Notes: generated by a model not told the origin, from the sequence alone. A DNA stretch of 64,000 bases from DATAFF01 sp963744915 (GCA_963744915.1 CAVUUY010000020.1:62001-126000), one strand, 5' to 3'; counted from the stretch's first letter, positions 42,486 through 53,278 are shown. Numbers and translations: made by a program.

Positions 42486-43462
42486 TCGTCGCGGCGATGC
42501 TGGCCGTGATCGCGCCGGCAGCCGCGGAACCGTTGGCTTCGTCGCAGTACCGGCTCACCGTCGAGCATCGCGACGGCGCATCGTTTGCCGGCCTGGCGCG
42601 CGACGGCAACACCCTTCTCGTGACCAATCTCGCCAATGGGCGGCTCTATCGGCGCGAGGCCGACGGCCGGATGAGCATTTTTGGACCCGAGCTGCCGCAT
42701 GGGCCCGATTCCTTCGGTGATCCAGCGGGACCCTACCGCGTGGAACGGGCCGGCTCGTTCTACATCGTGGCGCAAGGCTGGACGCCGGCCAACCAGGCGG
42801 CGAGCCCGCTCGATCACGCGTTGCTGCGGATCAATGACAAGGGCGTGATTGCGGTGATCAGCAACGATCTGTGGAACCCCTACGACTTTGCGGTTTCGGG
42901 CAATAGTCTCATCGTCGTCGATGCCGCACGCAACAGCCTCGAGCGACTGTCGTCGGTCAGCGGATCGCGCGATACGGTATTCGTCTTCAAGCGGCTGAAG
43001 ACGACGGGGGCAGCGCTGCAAACGCTGTCGCCGACCGAATTCACCGACAAGCAGACCGTCGAATTCGACGCGGTGCCGACGGGAATCGCTGTCCATGACG
43101 ACCGGCTCTATGTGTCGCTGTTCGGCGGATTTCCGTTCCTGCCGGGCAGCGGCCGCGTGGTATCGCTGCCCGACAAGGGTGCTCCAACCACCGCAAGGAT
43201 CGAGGTCACCGACCTCAATGCGCCGGTCGACGTCGCCTTCGAGGGTCCCCATTCCATGCTGGTGCTCGAACACGGTGCCTTCGAGCAGGCCGGCGGCTGG
43301 AGGGCAGGCAGCGGAAGGCTGCTCAGCATCGATCTTTCAACTGGCAAGCGGGAGGTGGTGCTCGCCGGGGTGACGCGGCCGGTATCCGTGCTGGTGATCG
43401 AGCCGGGCGCCATTGCGGTGTCCGACCTCGGCGGAAATCTCTATTTCCTTAACCATCGCTAG
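42464..43462 (+). CDS. ScyD/ScyE-like secreted beta-propeller protein
   Basis: A 332-aa protein with a signal peptide (residues 1-21, MRTIVALIVAAMLAVIAPAA). The rest is built of repeating four-strand units of NHL/SMP-30 type, for example TLLVTNLANGRLYRREADG, NPYDFAVSGNSLIVVDAARN, PTGIAVHDDRLYVSLFGGFPF and PVDVAFEGPHSMLVLEHG. The GGFPFLPGSGRV segment is characteristic of the ScyD/ScyE family, named from the cyanobacterial scytonemin cluster, but the family is wide and mostly unstudied. It is the last gene of the iolG-transporter C run and overlaps the SUMF1-like gene by 22 bases, so both secreted proteins are probably made with the transporter. Confidence 0.8.
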   Translation: MRTIVALIVAAMLAVIAPAAAEPLASSQYRLTVEHRDGASFAGLARDGNTLLVTNLANGRLYRREADGRMSIFGPELPHGPDSFGDPAGPYRVERAGSFYIVAQGWTPANQAASPLDHALLRINDKGVIAVISNDLWNPYDFAVSGNSLIVVDAARNSLERLSSVSGSRDTVFVFKRLKTTGAALQTLSPTEFTDKQTVEFDAVPTGIAVHDDRLYVSLFGGFPFLPGSGRVVSLPDKGAPTTARIEVTDLNAPVDVAFEGPHSMLVLEHGAFEQAGGWRAGSGRLLSIDLSTGKREVVLAGVTRPVSVLVIEPGAIAVSDLGGNLYFLNHR

Positions 43463-43468
43463 CGGCTA

Positions 43469-43497
43469 TTGCCGTAAGGCCGTCAGTACAGGATATT
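43469..43497 (+). promoter_or_regulatory. Candidate sigma-70-type promoter of ppk2
   Basis: TTGCCG at 43469-43474 and GATATT at 43492-43497 with a 17-base spacer, 32 bases before the ppk2 ATG and just after the stop of the ScyD-like gene. Assigned by pattern and position only. Confidence 0.35.
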
Positions 43498-43529
43498 TTC
43501 ACCAACCGGGGCAAGCCAGGGTCAGTGTC

Positions 43530-44424
43530 ATGGGATTCAAGCAGAAATATTTCGTCGAACCCGATTCAAAGCTCAAACTGTCCCGTTTCGATCCTGCCGA
43601 CACCGGCAAATACAAGGACGACGACGTGGCAGGGGCAGAGAACTCGCGGCCATGTCGCCCGCCTGCAGAAGCTGCAATACAAGCTCTATGCCGAGAGCCA
43701 GCGTTCGCTGCTCGTCGTGCTGCAGGGATTGGATGCGGCAGGCAAGGACGGCACGATCCGGCATGTCATCTCCGGCACCAATCCGCAGGGCGTGAAGGTT
43801 GCCGATTTCAAGGAGCCGACGGCGGTGGAGCTCGCACATGATTTCCTGTGGCGCATTCACCCGCATGAACCCGCCCAGGGGCAGATCGCCATCTTCAACC
43901 GTTCGCACTACGAGGATGTGCTGGTCGTCAGGGTCCACAAGCTCGTGCCGAAGTCGGTCTGGAGCAAGCGCTATGCCCGCATTCGGCAATTCGAGGAGCT
44001 GCTCGGCGAAAACGGTGTGAAGATCATCAAGTTCTTTCTCCACATCAGCCCGGGTGAGCAGCTGAAGCGGTTCGCGGAGCGGCTCAACGATCCAAACCGG
44101 AACTGGAAGATCAGCGAGAGCGACTACACCGAGCGCGAACTGTGGGAGAGCTACACCGAAGCGTTCGAGGACGCGCTGCGGCTGACCAGCAGCAAGGACG
44201 CGCCATGGTATGTCGTGCCCTCCGACAGGAAGTGGTTTCGCAATTTGGTCATCTCGAAGATCATCGCCGACACGCTGGACGACATGAATCTCAAGATCCC
44301 CGCTCCCAAGATCGATCTCGACGCGATCCGGCAGAAGTACCACGCGGCCGAGATGGAGCAGGAGAAGGACGCGAAGCGGCATCTGTTCCCCGGCGAGCGC
44401 GACAAGACCGTGAAGGCCAGCTGA
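43530..44424 (+). pseudogene. ppk2: Polyphosphate kinase 2 (class III-like), frame broken near 43641
   Basis: A PPK2-family kinase of about 297 aa that transfers phosphate from polyphosphate to nucleotides; its sequence is closest to the class III type that also uses AMP. The N terminus MGFKQKYFVEPDSKLKLSRF is in one frame and the rest, from ARLQKLQYKLYAES on, in another. Walker A is LQGLDAAGKDGTIRH, Walker B/lid is IFNRSHYEDVLVVRVHKLVP, then KFFLHISPGEQLKRF and WYVVPSDRKWFRN. Removing one A from GAACTCG at 43640-43646 joins both halves as AGAETRGHVARLQKLQ; two missing G bases (43641-43660) would also restore the frame. Probably an artefact, and the gene is then intact. It precedes a proton ATPase gene by 15 bases. 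Confidence 0.85.
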
Positions 44425-44439
44425 CATCAGGGACCGGCC

Positions 44440-46974
44440 ATGCCGCAAGGCGATGCATTCGCGACCATGAGCTCGACAGAGGCTCTCGCCCGGCTTGCCA
44501 CCAGCCAGGGCACCGGCTTGACTTCGGCGGAAGCGGCCTCCCGGCTTGCCAAATACGGCATCAACGGCATCGTCGAGAAAGAGGGCAGTACGCTCAAGAA
44601 GCTGCTCGGCTATTTCACCGGATCCATCTCCTACATGATCGAGGCGGCGGCAGTGATCTCCGCCTTGCTCGGACGATGGTCGGATTTCGCCATCATCACC
44701 GCGCTCCTGTTCTTCAACGCCATCATCGGCTTCTGGCAAGACCACAAGGCAGCAAATGCGCTGGCGGCGCTGAAGAAGGGGCTCGCACCTGAAGCCGACG
44801 TGCTGAGGGACGGCAAATGGCAGACGATCAAGGCTCAGCTGCTCGTTCCCGGCGATATCGTGCGGCTCCATATCGGTCAGATCGTTCCGGCCGACCTCAA
44901 GCTGATCGGCGGCACCACGGCATCGATCGATCAATCGGCATTGACCGGCGAATCCCTGCCGGTTGCCAAGAGGATCGGCGATCCGGCCTATTCGGGAAGC
45001 ATCATCAAGGACGGCGACATGACGGGTGTGGTCACCGCGACCGGCAGCAACACGCTGTTCGGGCGCACGGCCAGGCTCGTCGCCTCGGCAGGGGCGGTCA
45101 GCCACGGCCAGCGGGCAGTGTTCGAGATCGGTGATTTTCTCGTCGTGACCGCGATCGCGCTGGCGCTCATCATGGTGGGCTTCGACGTCTATCGCGACAT
45201 CGTGACCCCGGCCCATTGGCAGTGGCAGGACGCGCTTGGCATCCTGCAATTCGTGCTGATCCTTCTCGTTGCATCGATTCCGGTGGCGATGCCGGCGGTG
45301 TTCTCGATAACCATGGCGCTCGGGGCGCTGGCACTTGCCAAGCAGAAGGCGATCGTCTCGAAGCTGTCCGCGATCGAGGAGATGGCGGGCGTCGACGTGC
45401 TGTGCTCCGACAAGACGGGAACGCTCACCAAAAACCAACTGACACTCGATCCACCGGTGCTGTTCAGCGCCAAAACGGCCGACGAGGCAATCCTCGCCGC
45501 GGCGCTGGCTACGGCTGCGGACAGTCCCGACGCGCTTGATGTGGCTGTGAGGTCCGCGATGCACGATCCGGCGATGCTCGCGAGCTTTCAGCAGCTCCAG
45601 TTCGTGCCGTTCGATCCGGTCCACAAACGCACCGAGGCGACGGTGGCACGGGGCACAAATGCGACCTTCAAGGTGTCGAAAGGGATGCCGCAGGTGATCT
45701 TCGATCTGTGCAAGCTCGATCCGCCAGCGATGGACAAGGCGCGGGCGAGCGTGATCGACCTCGGCTCACGCGGCTATCGCACGCTGGCGGTCGCCCGGAC
45801 GAGCGCCGGCACCGAGAATTGGTCGCTGCTGGCGATCCTGCCCATGTCGGATCCACCGCGCGATGATTCCCGGGCTACCATCCGGGACGTCGAAAGCAAG
45901 GGCATTCGCGTGAAGATGGTGACTGGCGACGACACAGCCGTGGCACGGGAAATGGCCCGGCAGCTCGGCATGGGCGACAACATCATCAGCGCCGGCGACT
46001 TCTTTCCGCCGAATTTCAATCCGGACGCCATTTCTGCCGCGATGGCGGAGAAGATCGACATGGCCGACGGCTTCGCCCGGGTCTATCCCGAGCACAAATA
46101 TGCTATCGTCAAGGCGCTGCAGTCGCGCGGCCATCTTGTGGCAATGACCGGCGACGGCGTCAATGACGCACCGGCGCTCAAGCAGGCCGATTGCGGCACG
46201 GCGGTAAGCGGAGCGACGGATGCGGCGCGCAGTGCCGCCGCGCTGATCCTGACAACGCCAGGGCTCACGGTGATCGCCAAAGCGATAGACGAGGCGCGGC
46301 GGATTTTCGCGCGCATCACCAGCTACACGCTTTACCGGATCGCGCTGACCATCGACATCATGGTGCTGGTGGTGCTGTCGACGATCGTGTTCGACTTCAA
46401 ACCGCTGACCGCCGTGATGATCGTCATCCTGGCGCTGCTCGACGATGCGCCGATCATGGCGATTGCCTACGACAACACCGAGGTGGCGCATGGACCGATA
46501 CGATGGCGCATCCCGCGGCTCTTGACCATCGCCAGCGCCATTGCCGTATTTGTCGCTGCGGAGACATTCGGCCTATTGCTGATCGGCATGAAGGTGATCA
46601 CCGACCCGCTGCTGCAGCAGCAGTTCGGAATTTCGACGCCCGACGAGCTGCGCACGCTGATGTTCCTGCAGCTGGCATTGGGCGGCCATCTGCTGCTCTA
46701 CAATACCCGCACCCGCAAATGGTTCTTCCAGCGCCCCTGGCCCAGCCTGCCGCTGCTCGCCGCCCTCCTCGCCACCGAGCTTCTGGCCATTGTCCTGGCG
46801 GTGAACGGGTGGTTCGTGGCTGCGATCTCCTGGCGCGCCATTGGCTGGCTTCTGGTCTATCTGGTGGCGTGGCTCTTCATCATCGATGTGGTCAAGCGCG
46901 TCATCTATGGCGTGGTCGAGGATACCTCGGCGCTGCGCCAACGTTATATCGCCATGGTTTCCGGCCGGCTCTGA
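44440..46974 (+). CDS. Plasma-membrane type proton-translocating P-type ATPase (P3A)
   Basis: An 844-aa membrane ATPase. Order: cation ATPase N domain (20-80), TM1-2, actuator domain with ALTGESLPV, TM3-4 with ILLVASIPVAMPAVFSI, phosphorylation site Asp324 in CSDKTGTLTKN, nucleotide domain, hinge MTGDGVNDAPALKQADCG and the GATDAARSAAALIL segment that marks P3A proton pumps, then TM5-10. The family expels H+ at the cost of ATP, giving pH control or driving symport. It lies between PPK2 and an MFS transporter on one strand, spaced by 15 and 6 bases. Thus a polyphosphate-fed nucleotide kinase, a proton pump and a likely proton-coupled transporter appear co-expressed. Confidence 0.93.
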   Translation: MPQGDAFATMSSTEALARLATSQGTGLTSAEAASRLAKYGINGIVEKEGSTLKKLLGYFTGSISYMIEAAAVISALLGRWSDFAIITALLFFNAIIGFWQDHKAANALAALKKGLAPEADVLRDGKWQTIKAQLLVPGDIVRLHIGQIVPADLKLIGGTTASIDQSALTGESLPVAKRIGDPAYSGSIIKDGDMTGVVTATGSNTLFGRTARLVASAGAVSHGQRAVFEIGDFLVVTAIALALIMVGFDVYRDIVTPAHWQWQDALGILQFVLILLVASIPVAMPAVFSITMALGALALAKQKAIVSKLSAIEEMAGVDVLCSDKTGTLTKNQLTLDPPVLFSAKTADEAILAAALATAADSPDALDVAVRSAMHDPAMLASFQQLQFVPFDPVHKRTEATVARGTNATFKVSKGMPQVIFDLCKLDPPAMDKARASVIDLGSRGYRTLAVARTSAGTENWSLLAILPMSDPPRDDSRATIRDVESKGIRVKMVTGDDTAVAREMARQLGMGDNIISAGDFFPPNFNPDAISAAMAEKIDMADGFARVYPEHKYAIVKALQSRGHLVAMTGDGVNDAPALKQADCGTAVSGATDAARSAAALILTTPGLTVIAKAIDEARRIFARITSYTLYRIALTIDIMVLVVLSTIVFDFKPLTAVMIVILALLDDAPIMAIAYDNTEVAHGPIRWRIPRLLTIASAIAVFVAAETFGLLLIGMKVITDPLLQQQFGISTPDELRTLMFLQLALGGHLLLYNTRTRKWFFQRPWPSLPLLAALLATELLAIVLAVNGWFVAAISWRAIGWLLVYLVAWLFIIDVVKRVIYGVVEDTSALRQRYIAMVSGRL

Positions 46975-46980
46975 CACTCG

Positions 46981-48363
46981 ATGCTTTCGCAGCACGACCT
47001 GGCCGCGATCATTGACGGTGCCCCGGTCCGCCGCATCGATTATTGGCTGTGGTTCCTGGCTACCGGTGGAACCCTGATCGATGGCACCGCCGTCTTCACA
47101 CTCGGCGTTGCCATGCCGCTGATCGCCACGCGTTTCGCCATGGGACCGCATGTCCAGGGCCTGCTCGCGGCAGCGTTGGTATTCGGCGCGGTGGCCGGCG
47201 CCGCGATCGGAGGACCGATAGCAGACAGGCTCGGCCGGCGGCCGCTGATGCTGCTCGACATGGCCATCATCATTGCCGGCGGCGCGTTGAGCGGCTTTGC
47301 CGGTGATGCGCGCATGCTGATCCTCGGGCAGCTTCTCATGGGCCTCGGGGTGGGCATCGATTTTCCAGTCAGCGCCGCCTATGTCTCCGAATGGATGCCA
47401 CGAAAGATCCGCAGCCGAATGCTGGTGGCAACGATCGCTTTTCAATCGGTCGGCTTCATCGTCGCGGCCGGGCTCTGCCTGCTGCTTATGCGCTTCAGCA
47501 GCTCGCCGGCGCTGTGGCGCGGCTTTTTTCTGGGAGAGGCGGCGATTGCGCTGTTGTTCCTGCTCATGCGGTTCGCGCTGCCCGAAAGCGCGCTGTGGCT
47601 GGCAAGCGCCGGTCGCATGGCAGAGGCGAAGGCGGCCCTGTCGCGGGTCGTCGCGGCAAGTGTCGACTGGAGCGGCCAGGGCCAAGAACCCGCAGCCACG
47701 ACCGACAGCCGAGGACCCGGCTATGGCGTGCTGTTCTCCCGCGCCTACCGCAGGCGCACGGCGCTTGTCGCGCTTCCCTGGTTCCTCATGGATATGGCTA
47801 CCTATGGTATCGGCCTGTTCACGCCGGTCATTCTCACCGCCATCCATTTCGGCAAGAGCAGCAGCGGAACGATCGCTGCCGAGCTCGCGGACATCAAGGG
47901 ATCGGGCTTGATCGACATCTTCCTGTTGATCGGCTTTCTGATCGGGCTCGTGACCGTTCCACGGTTCGGCCGGGCCCGGATGCAGATCATCGGCTTTCTG
48001 CTGATGGCGGCGGCGATGGTGATCCTCGTCGTCAGCGTCGAGATGGCGGAGCAGGCGATGGGCAAGACGGCGGCAATCTTTGGCGCCTTCGTGCTGTTCA
48101 ACCTCGCCATGAATGCGGGTCCGAACGCGACCACCTTCGCCATGGCATCGGCTCTCTTCCCGACCGCGCTCAGGGCAAGCGCCAACGGCTTTGCGGCGGC
48201 GGTGGCAAAGCTCGGCGCCACGCTCAGCGTTTTCCTGCTGCCGATCATCAAGGCCGATTTCGGCGTCCCGGCGGTGCTCGTGCTGATGGCAGCCGTGTCG
48301 TTGCTGGGCGCGGCCATTACCGCGGTCCTCAACGAGGCCGTCGACGATGCAGCACTTCCCTAG
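46981..48363 (+). CDS. MFS transporter, sugar-porter/phosphate symporter type
   Basis: A 460-aa membrane protein with twelve predicted helices. The signature GGPIADRLGRRPLMLLDMAI between TM2 and TM3, GLGVGIDFPVSAAYVSEWMP, and FALPESALWLASAGR before the central loop match the sugar porter or phosphate:H+ symporter branch of the MFS. The second half has FPTALRASANGFAAAVAKLGA, as in phosphate:H+ symporters. The substrate is unresolved. It follows the proton ATPase by 6 bases, so proton-coupled uptake, for example of phosphate to feed polyphosphate, is an attractive but unproven idea. It is convergent with the glycoside hydrolase gene, 28 bases away. Confidence 0.87.
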   Translation: MLSQHDLAAIIDGAPVRRIDYWLWFLATGGTLIDGTAVFTLGVAMPLIATRFAMGPHVQGLLAAALVFGAVAGAAIGGPIADRLGRRPLMLLDMAIIIAGGALSGFAGDARMLILGQLLMGLGVGIDFPVSAAYVSEWMPRKIRSRMLVATIAFQSVGFIVAAGLCLLLMRFSSSPALWRGFFLGEAAIALLFLLMRFALPESALWLASAGRMAEAKAALSRVVAASVDWSGQGQEPAATTDSRGPGYGVLFSRAYRRRTALVALPWFLMDMATYGIGLFTPVILTAIHFGKSSSGTIAAELADIKGSGLIDIFLLIGFLIGLVTVPRFGRARMQIIGFLLMAAAMVILVVSVEMAEQAMGKTAAIFGAFVLFNLAMNAGPNATTFAMASALFPTALRASANGFAAAVAKLGATLSVFLLPIIKADFGVPAVLVLMAAVSLLGAAITAVLNEAVDDAALP

Positions 48364-48391
48364 CCGGCAAATCTGTCAACGCCACAAGCTG

Positions 48392-50630
48392 TCAGGCGAG
48401 GAGAAGGCGGAAGGGGTCGCGATCCCTTCCGGTCGCACGCAAGGCGACATGGATCCAGCCATCGGCGGTCGTCGGTGCAATGTCGTGGCCGGCCTGCCGG
48501 CACAACAGAACATCACGACTGGTTCGCACGCGCAGCTTGGCGCCGGCGGCAAGCCCGCCAGGCAACTCGAGCTCGACCCGCTGATCCGACAGAACGAGGC
48601 CGGTGATGCGACCCGCGATATCGGTTGCGAACAGCGGCGCGCCGTGGCGCATGAGGGTCAACACCCCGTCCTTCCGCTCGACCGATACCGGGCCGCCGGG
48701 CATCAGCACCGGTGCAAGCCTGCCGTTGTCGGACGCGTGATTGGTCAGGGTCCAGCCCTCGAAGGGCGACACATCCATGATTTCGGCAGCCGCCATATAG
48801 GGCAGCAGCGCGCTCCATGAGTAGAACGGGTCGGTGTCGGGCTGGTCGAGCCCCTCGCCGCTTGTGGCATTGTAGTTCTCCGGACAGAGCCGGCGATCGC
48901 GGAAGGAAGCGAAGAACAGGGCGCGTCCCTTCTCGGCGAGCCGCGCCGCCGCATCATGCTCGCCGGCCCGATGCAGCCCCAGCCAGACGAGCCAGTTGAG
49001 GATCGGCCACACACGACCGCGCCAATAGGTGTTGTCGGCAAAGACCGGATCGGCGCGCGACACCGACGGCAGTCCGATGCTGCCGCCAAAGGCGCGCTCA
49101 TCCTCGAGATGCGACAGGAGATGGCGGCGCTGCCCGGCATCGAGCGCGTCGCAGAGCAGCGGATAAAAGCTCGTCGGCGCCAGGCTCTTGACGAATTCGC
49201 CGGACCAGAGGCGGTTGGCGAAGATCTTTCGCCGATCGTCCCAGAAATGCGCCGCGATGCTGCCTTTGAGCCGGGCAGCACGCTCGCGGAAGCGCTGCGC
49301 CTCGGGCCGGCCAAGGACATCGCAGATGCGCCACAGCATCTCGCTGTCGAGGCAGGCGAGGCAGTTGAGCCCGACATCCTCGCAGTCGAGCGTCGCCGTC
49401 TCTTCGATGAAGCGCGCCTCGTCATGGACCGGGGAATTGTCCATGAAGGATTCGTCCTTGGCGGCAAGCTTGGTGCCGCGATAGAGCCCCCGGCCCAGAG
49501 GAACTCGAACCAAATTCGAGAATGCCGTTGTCGTTGCCGTCGCGGGTGGCGAAGAGCCAGTCATTGTTGCGCGACAAAATCGGCCAGGCAGCGCGAAGGA
49601 GGCTTGCTTCCCCCGAGCGCAGCCAGAGCTGCCAGACGATCAGCGAGGCGATCGGCGCCTGGGTCCGGTCGACCCATTGGTCATTGCCGGTGAGGATGCA
49701 GGGAAGATTGCCCTCGGGCGTCGCACCGGCAAAGACAAGCGAGAGATTTTCGCGGGCCTGATCGAGGTCGAACAACGCGACGAGGAAGGCATTGATGACG
49801 GTGTCGTTCAGCCAAAAGCCGAAGCCTCCGAACTTCTTGAGGTCCCAGTTGCGCGAGCAGGTGATGTAGGGCCGGTGGTTGGCGCGGTCGAACAACGCAT
49901 TCCAGCCCATGACATCGCGAATGGCCGCGACCGGATCGTCCGCCGGCGGCGGGGTCTCCTCGACAGGCTGCGGCTCGGCAAGCAGCGCACGCGCCCTGGC
50001 GGCGGCACGCTCCGGCCGGTCAGCGATGGTAAGCGCGAAGGCCTGCTCCGGCGCCTCGTCGAGATTGAAGCGCAATGCCAGGACCGCGGCACTATATTTG
50101 CGAGAATTCAGGTGCCAATAGCCGCTGAGCTCGAATTCCTCGACCACCGCCTCGACAGTGTGATGGCCGGTCACCAGCAGCGGCGGCTTGCGGGCAATGA
50201 GCGAGACGGTGCGGGGGCCGCGCGTGCAGCAGGCGATCTTGGCCTCCTCGTCGAAGTGCCAGGTGGCGCCATCCTCGGCAGAAAGGCAAAGGACGACCCA
50301 GACGCGCAACCCCCATTCGCCGGTTCGAAGCGTCCGCCAGCCGCCGGTGAGGTCGAAGGGCGAGGCCTTTCGGTAGTGCCAATCGAGAACTGTTCCGGCA
50401 TGGGTCAGACGGGCATCGACCCGGCTGCCGTCAACCGCATGCGTCCCGAGCAGCACCTCGTCGCCCGGCCCGAATCGGGATACGCGGGCGATGCTCGCGG
50501 CATAGACGAGCGGCGTGACGCGAACACCCAAGGGGAGAAAGTTCATCTCGACATAGCGGTCGGCGGTCCAGGTGTTCCAGGCCCGCGACAAAGGGACGTT
50601 CGGTGTCGCGAGATGGCTCGGACTGGTCAT
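48392..50630 (-). pseudogene. MGH1/GH63-like glycoside hydrolase, frame broken near 49504
   Basis: An (alpha/alpha)6-barrel hydrolase of about 745 aa when repaired. The N-terminal beta domain spans about residues 1-215; the barrel contains WNALFDRANHRPYITCSRNW, FGFWLNDTVINAFLVALFD, AAKDESFMDNSPVHDEA and NTYWRGRVWPILNWLVWLGL, the pattern of GH63 and mannosyl/glucosylglycerate hydrolases. Catalytic acids probably lie in the WLND and late DPFYSW regions. The frame breaks after GILEFGSS; removing one A from plus-strand GAACTCG (49501-49507) gives GILEFGSSPLGRGLYRGTK, the family sequence, so an artefact is likely. It starts with AGGAG nine bases upstream of the ATG and follows the transporter D ATPase by nine bases. 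No signal peptide is seen, so it should act in the cytoplasm on an imported glycoside. Confidence 0.82.
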
Positions 50631-50639
50631 GCGGCGCTC

Positions 50640-51685
<1,046 letters not shown>

Positions 51686-51689
<4 letters not shown>

Positions 51690-52456
51690 CGTTCCCCGCC
51701 GAGACGATAGTTTCGCGCCACCGCCAGCATCAGCCCCATCGAGACGACAATGATGATGGACGACACGGCGTTGATCTCCGGCGTGAAGCCCTTGCGGATC
51801 GCCGTATAGATTTCGACCGGCAAGGTCGAGGTGCCGGGCGGCGCCAGGAAGTAGGAGATGACGAACTGGTCGAAGGAGACGGCGAAGGCGAAGAGCCCGG
51901 CGGTGACCACTCCGGGCGCGATCATCGGCAGGGTCACCCGGACGAATGTCTGAACCGGTGTCGCGCCAAGGGTCGCCGCCGCCTCTTCGAGCGCCGGCCC
52001 GAAGCTCTGCAGCCTGGCGCCGACCACCACGATGACATAGGGCAGCGACAGGGCGACATGACCGAGCAGGATGGCATGGAGGCCGCGGCCGATCCCGGTC
52101 CAGAAGAAGAAGATCAGCATCGAGGTGCCGATGATCAGCCAGGGTATGGTGATCGGCGGGAACAGCAGGATCTGCATCAGCAGCTTGCCGCGGAAGGTGT
52201 AGCGGGCGAAGGCCATCGCCGCGAGCGTGCCGAGGAAGGTTGCAATCACGGCATTGCAGGCGGCGATCCAGACGCTGTTCCAGCTCGCCGCCAGCAGCCG
52301 CTCATTGGTGGCCAGCGCCTTGAACCAGACGAGGTCGAAGGTGAAGGGCAGCTCGTAGAGCGCCGAGCGATTGAATGCCATCACCACCATCACCAGGATC
52401 GGCAGATAGAGGAACGCCAGGACCAAGGCAAGATAGGCATGGGACAGCCGGCGCAT
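51686..52456 (-). CDS. ABC permease, PotC type (transporter D)
   Basis: A 256-aa inner-membrane permease with six helices, beginning AYLALVLAFLYLPILVMVVMAFN as in PotC proteins. The EAA loop ALEEAAATLGATPVQTFVRV (about residues 155-174) and the LSFDQFVISYF-like segment FAVSFDQFVISYFLAPPGT are diagnostic of the PotC/CysW type. The start at 52456 shares one base with the stop of permease D1 (TGATG). Together they form the membrane channel of transporter D. Confidence 0.9.
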
Positions 52457-53271
52457 CAGTTGCTCCCGAGCTGACGCCTGAGCAGGGGCGCGGCGATCGC
52501 CAGGATCAGCAGCACGATCGCCAGCATGATGAAGGAGAGCGCCGCGCCGAGCGGCCAGTTGAAGGCGGCGGTGAACTGGTCCTCGATGATCGGGCCCAGC
52601 ATGATCGCATCCTTGCCGCCAAGGATGCGCGGCTCCATGAAGGAACCGATCACGGGCACGAAGATCAGGAAGATGGCGGCGAGAACGCCCGGCATGCTGA
52701 GCGGCAGAATGATCCGGAAGAAGGTCTGGGGCGCCGTGGCACCGAGGCTGCGCGAGGCCTCGATCAGCGATTCGTCGATCGCCTGGAGGGAGATGTAGGA
52801 GGTGAGGATGGCATAGGGCAGATAGGCATGCACGAGGCCGATCACGATGGCGGGATAGGTGAACAGGAGGTTCAGGGGTTGGCGCAACACCATGGTCCAG
52901 GAGAAGGTCCTGACCAGCGCGTTGCTCCAGAAGGGCAGGATGATCAGCAGGAAGATCGCTTCCCGCCAGCGCCCCTTGACATGACGTGACAAGGCGAGCG
53001 CGGCCGGATAGCCGACGAGAAGCGAGATGGCGGTGACATAGATGCCGAGCTCGATCGAGCGCCAGGCATTGAACCAGTAGACCGGTTTGGTGAAGAAGCT
53101 GATGTAATGAGCAAGGGTAAAGCTCGCGATGCGACCGCCCACCGGCACAGTGGTCAGGAAACTCAAATAGACCATGGCGGCCAACGGCAGAAAGACCGTT
53201 GCCGCAAGCCACAGATAGGCCGGCGCCGTCAGGGCGAATACTTCCACGCGTTGGCGCGATGTCAGCGCCAT
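52456..53271 (-). CDS. ABC permease, PotB type (transporter D)
   Basis: A 271-aa inner-membrane permease with six helices. LTAPAYLWLAATVFLPLAAM opens TM1; FWSNALVRTFSWTMVLR, the EAA loop LIEASRSLGATAPQTFFRIILP and VIGSFMEPRILGGKDAIMLG are typical of PotB. It lies 7 bases after the binding-protein stop, so the four transporter D genes are one transcript. The family usually carries putrescine, spermidine or other cationic amines, sometimes opines or thiamine-like compounds. Confidence 0.9.
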   Translation of the reverse strand: MALTSRQRVEVFALTAPAYLWLAATVFLPLAAMVYLSFLTTVPVGGRIASFTLAHYISFFTKPVYWFNAWRSIELGIYVTAISLLVGYPAALALSRHVKGRWREAIFLLIILPFWSNALVRTFSWTMVLRQPLNLLFTYPAIVIGLVHAYLPYAILTSYISLQAIDESLIEASRSLGATAPQTFFRIILPLSMPGVLAAIFLIFVPVIGSFMEPRILGGKDAIMLGPIIEDQFTAAFNWPLGAALSFIMLAIVLLILAIAAPLLRRQLGSN

Positions 53272-53278
53272 CTTGCGG

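Noticed and set aside
43573..45624. Minus-strand open frame of 683 codons over ppk2 and the proton ATPase
   Set aside because: It is complementary to two well-supported genes with catalytic motifs; its own translation has no known domain.
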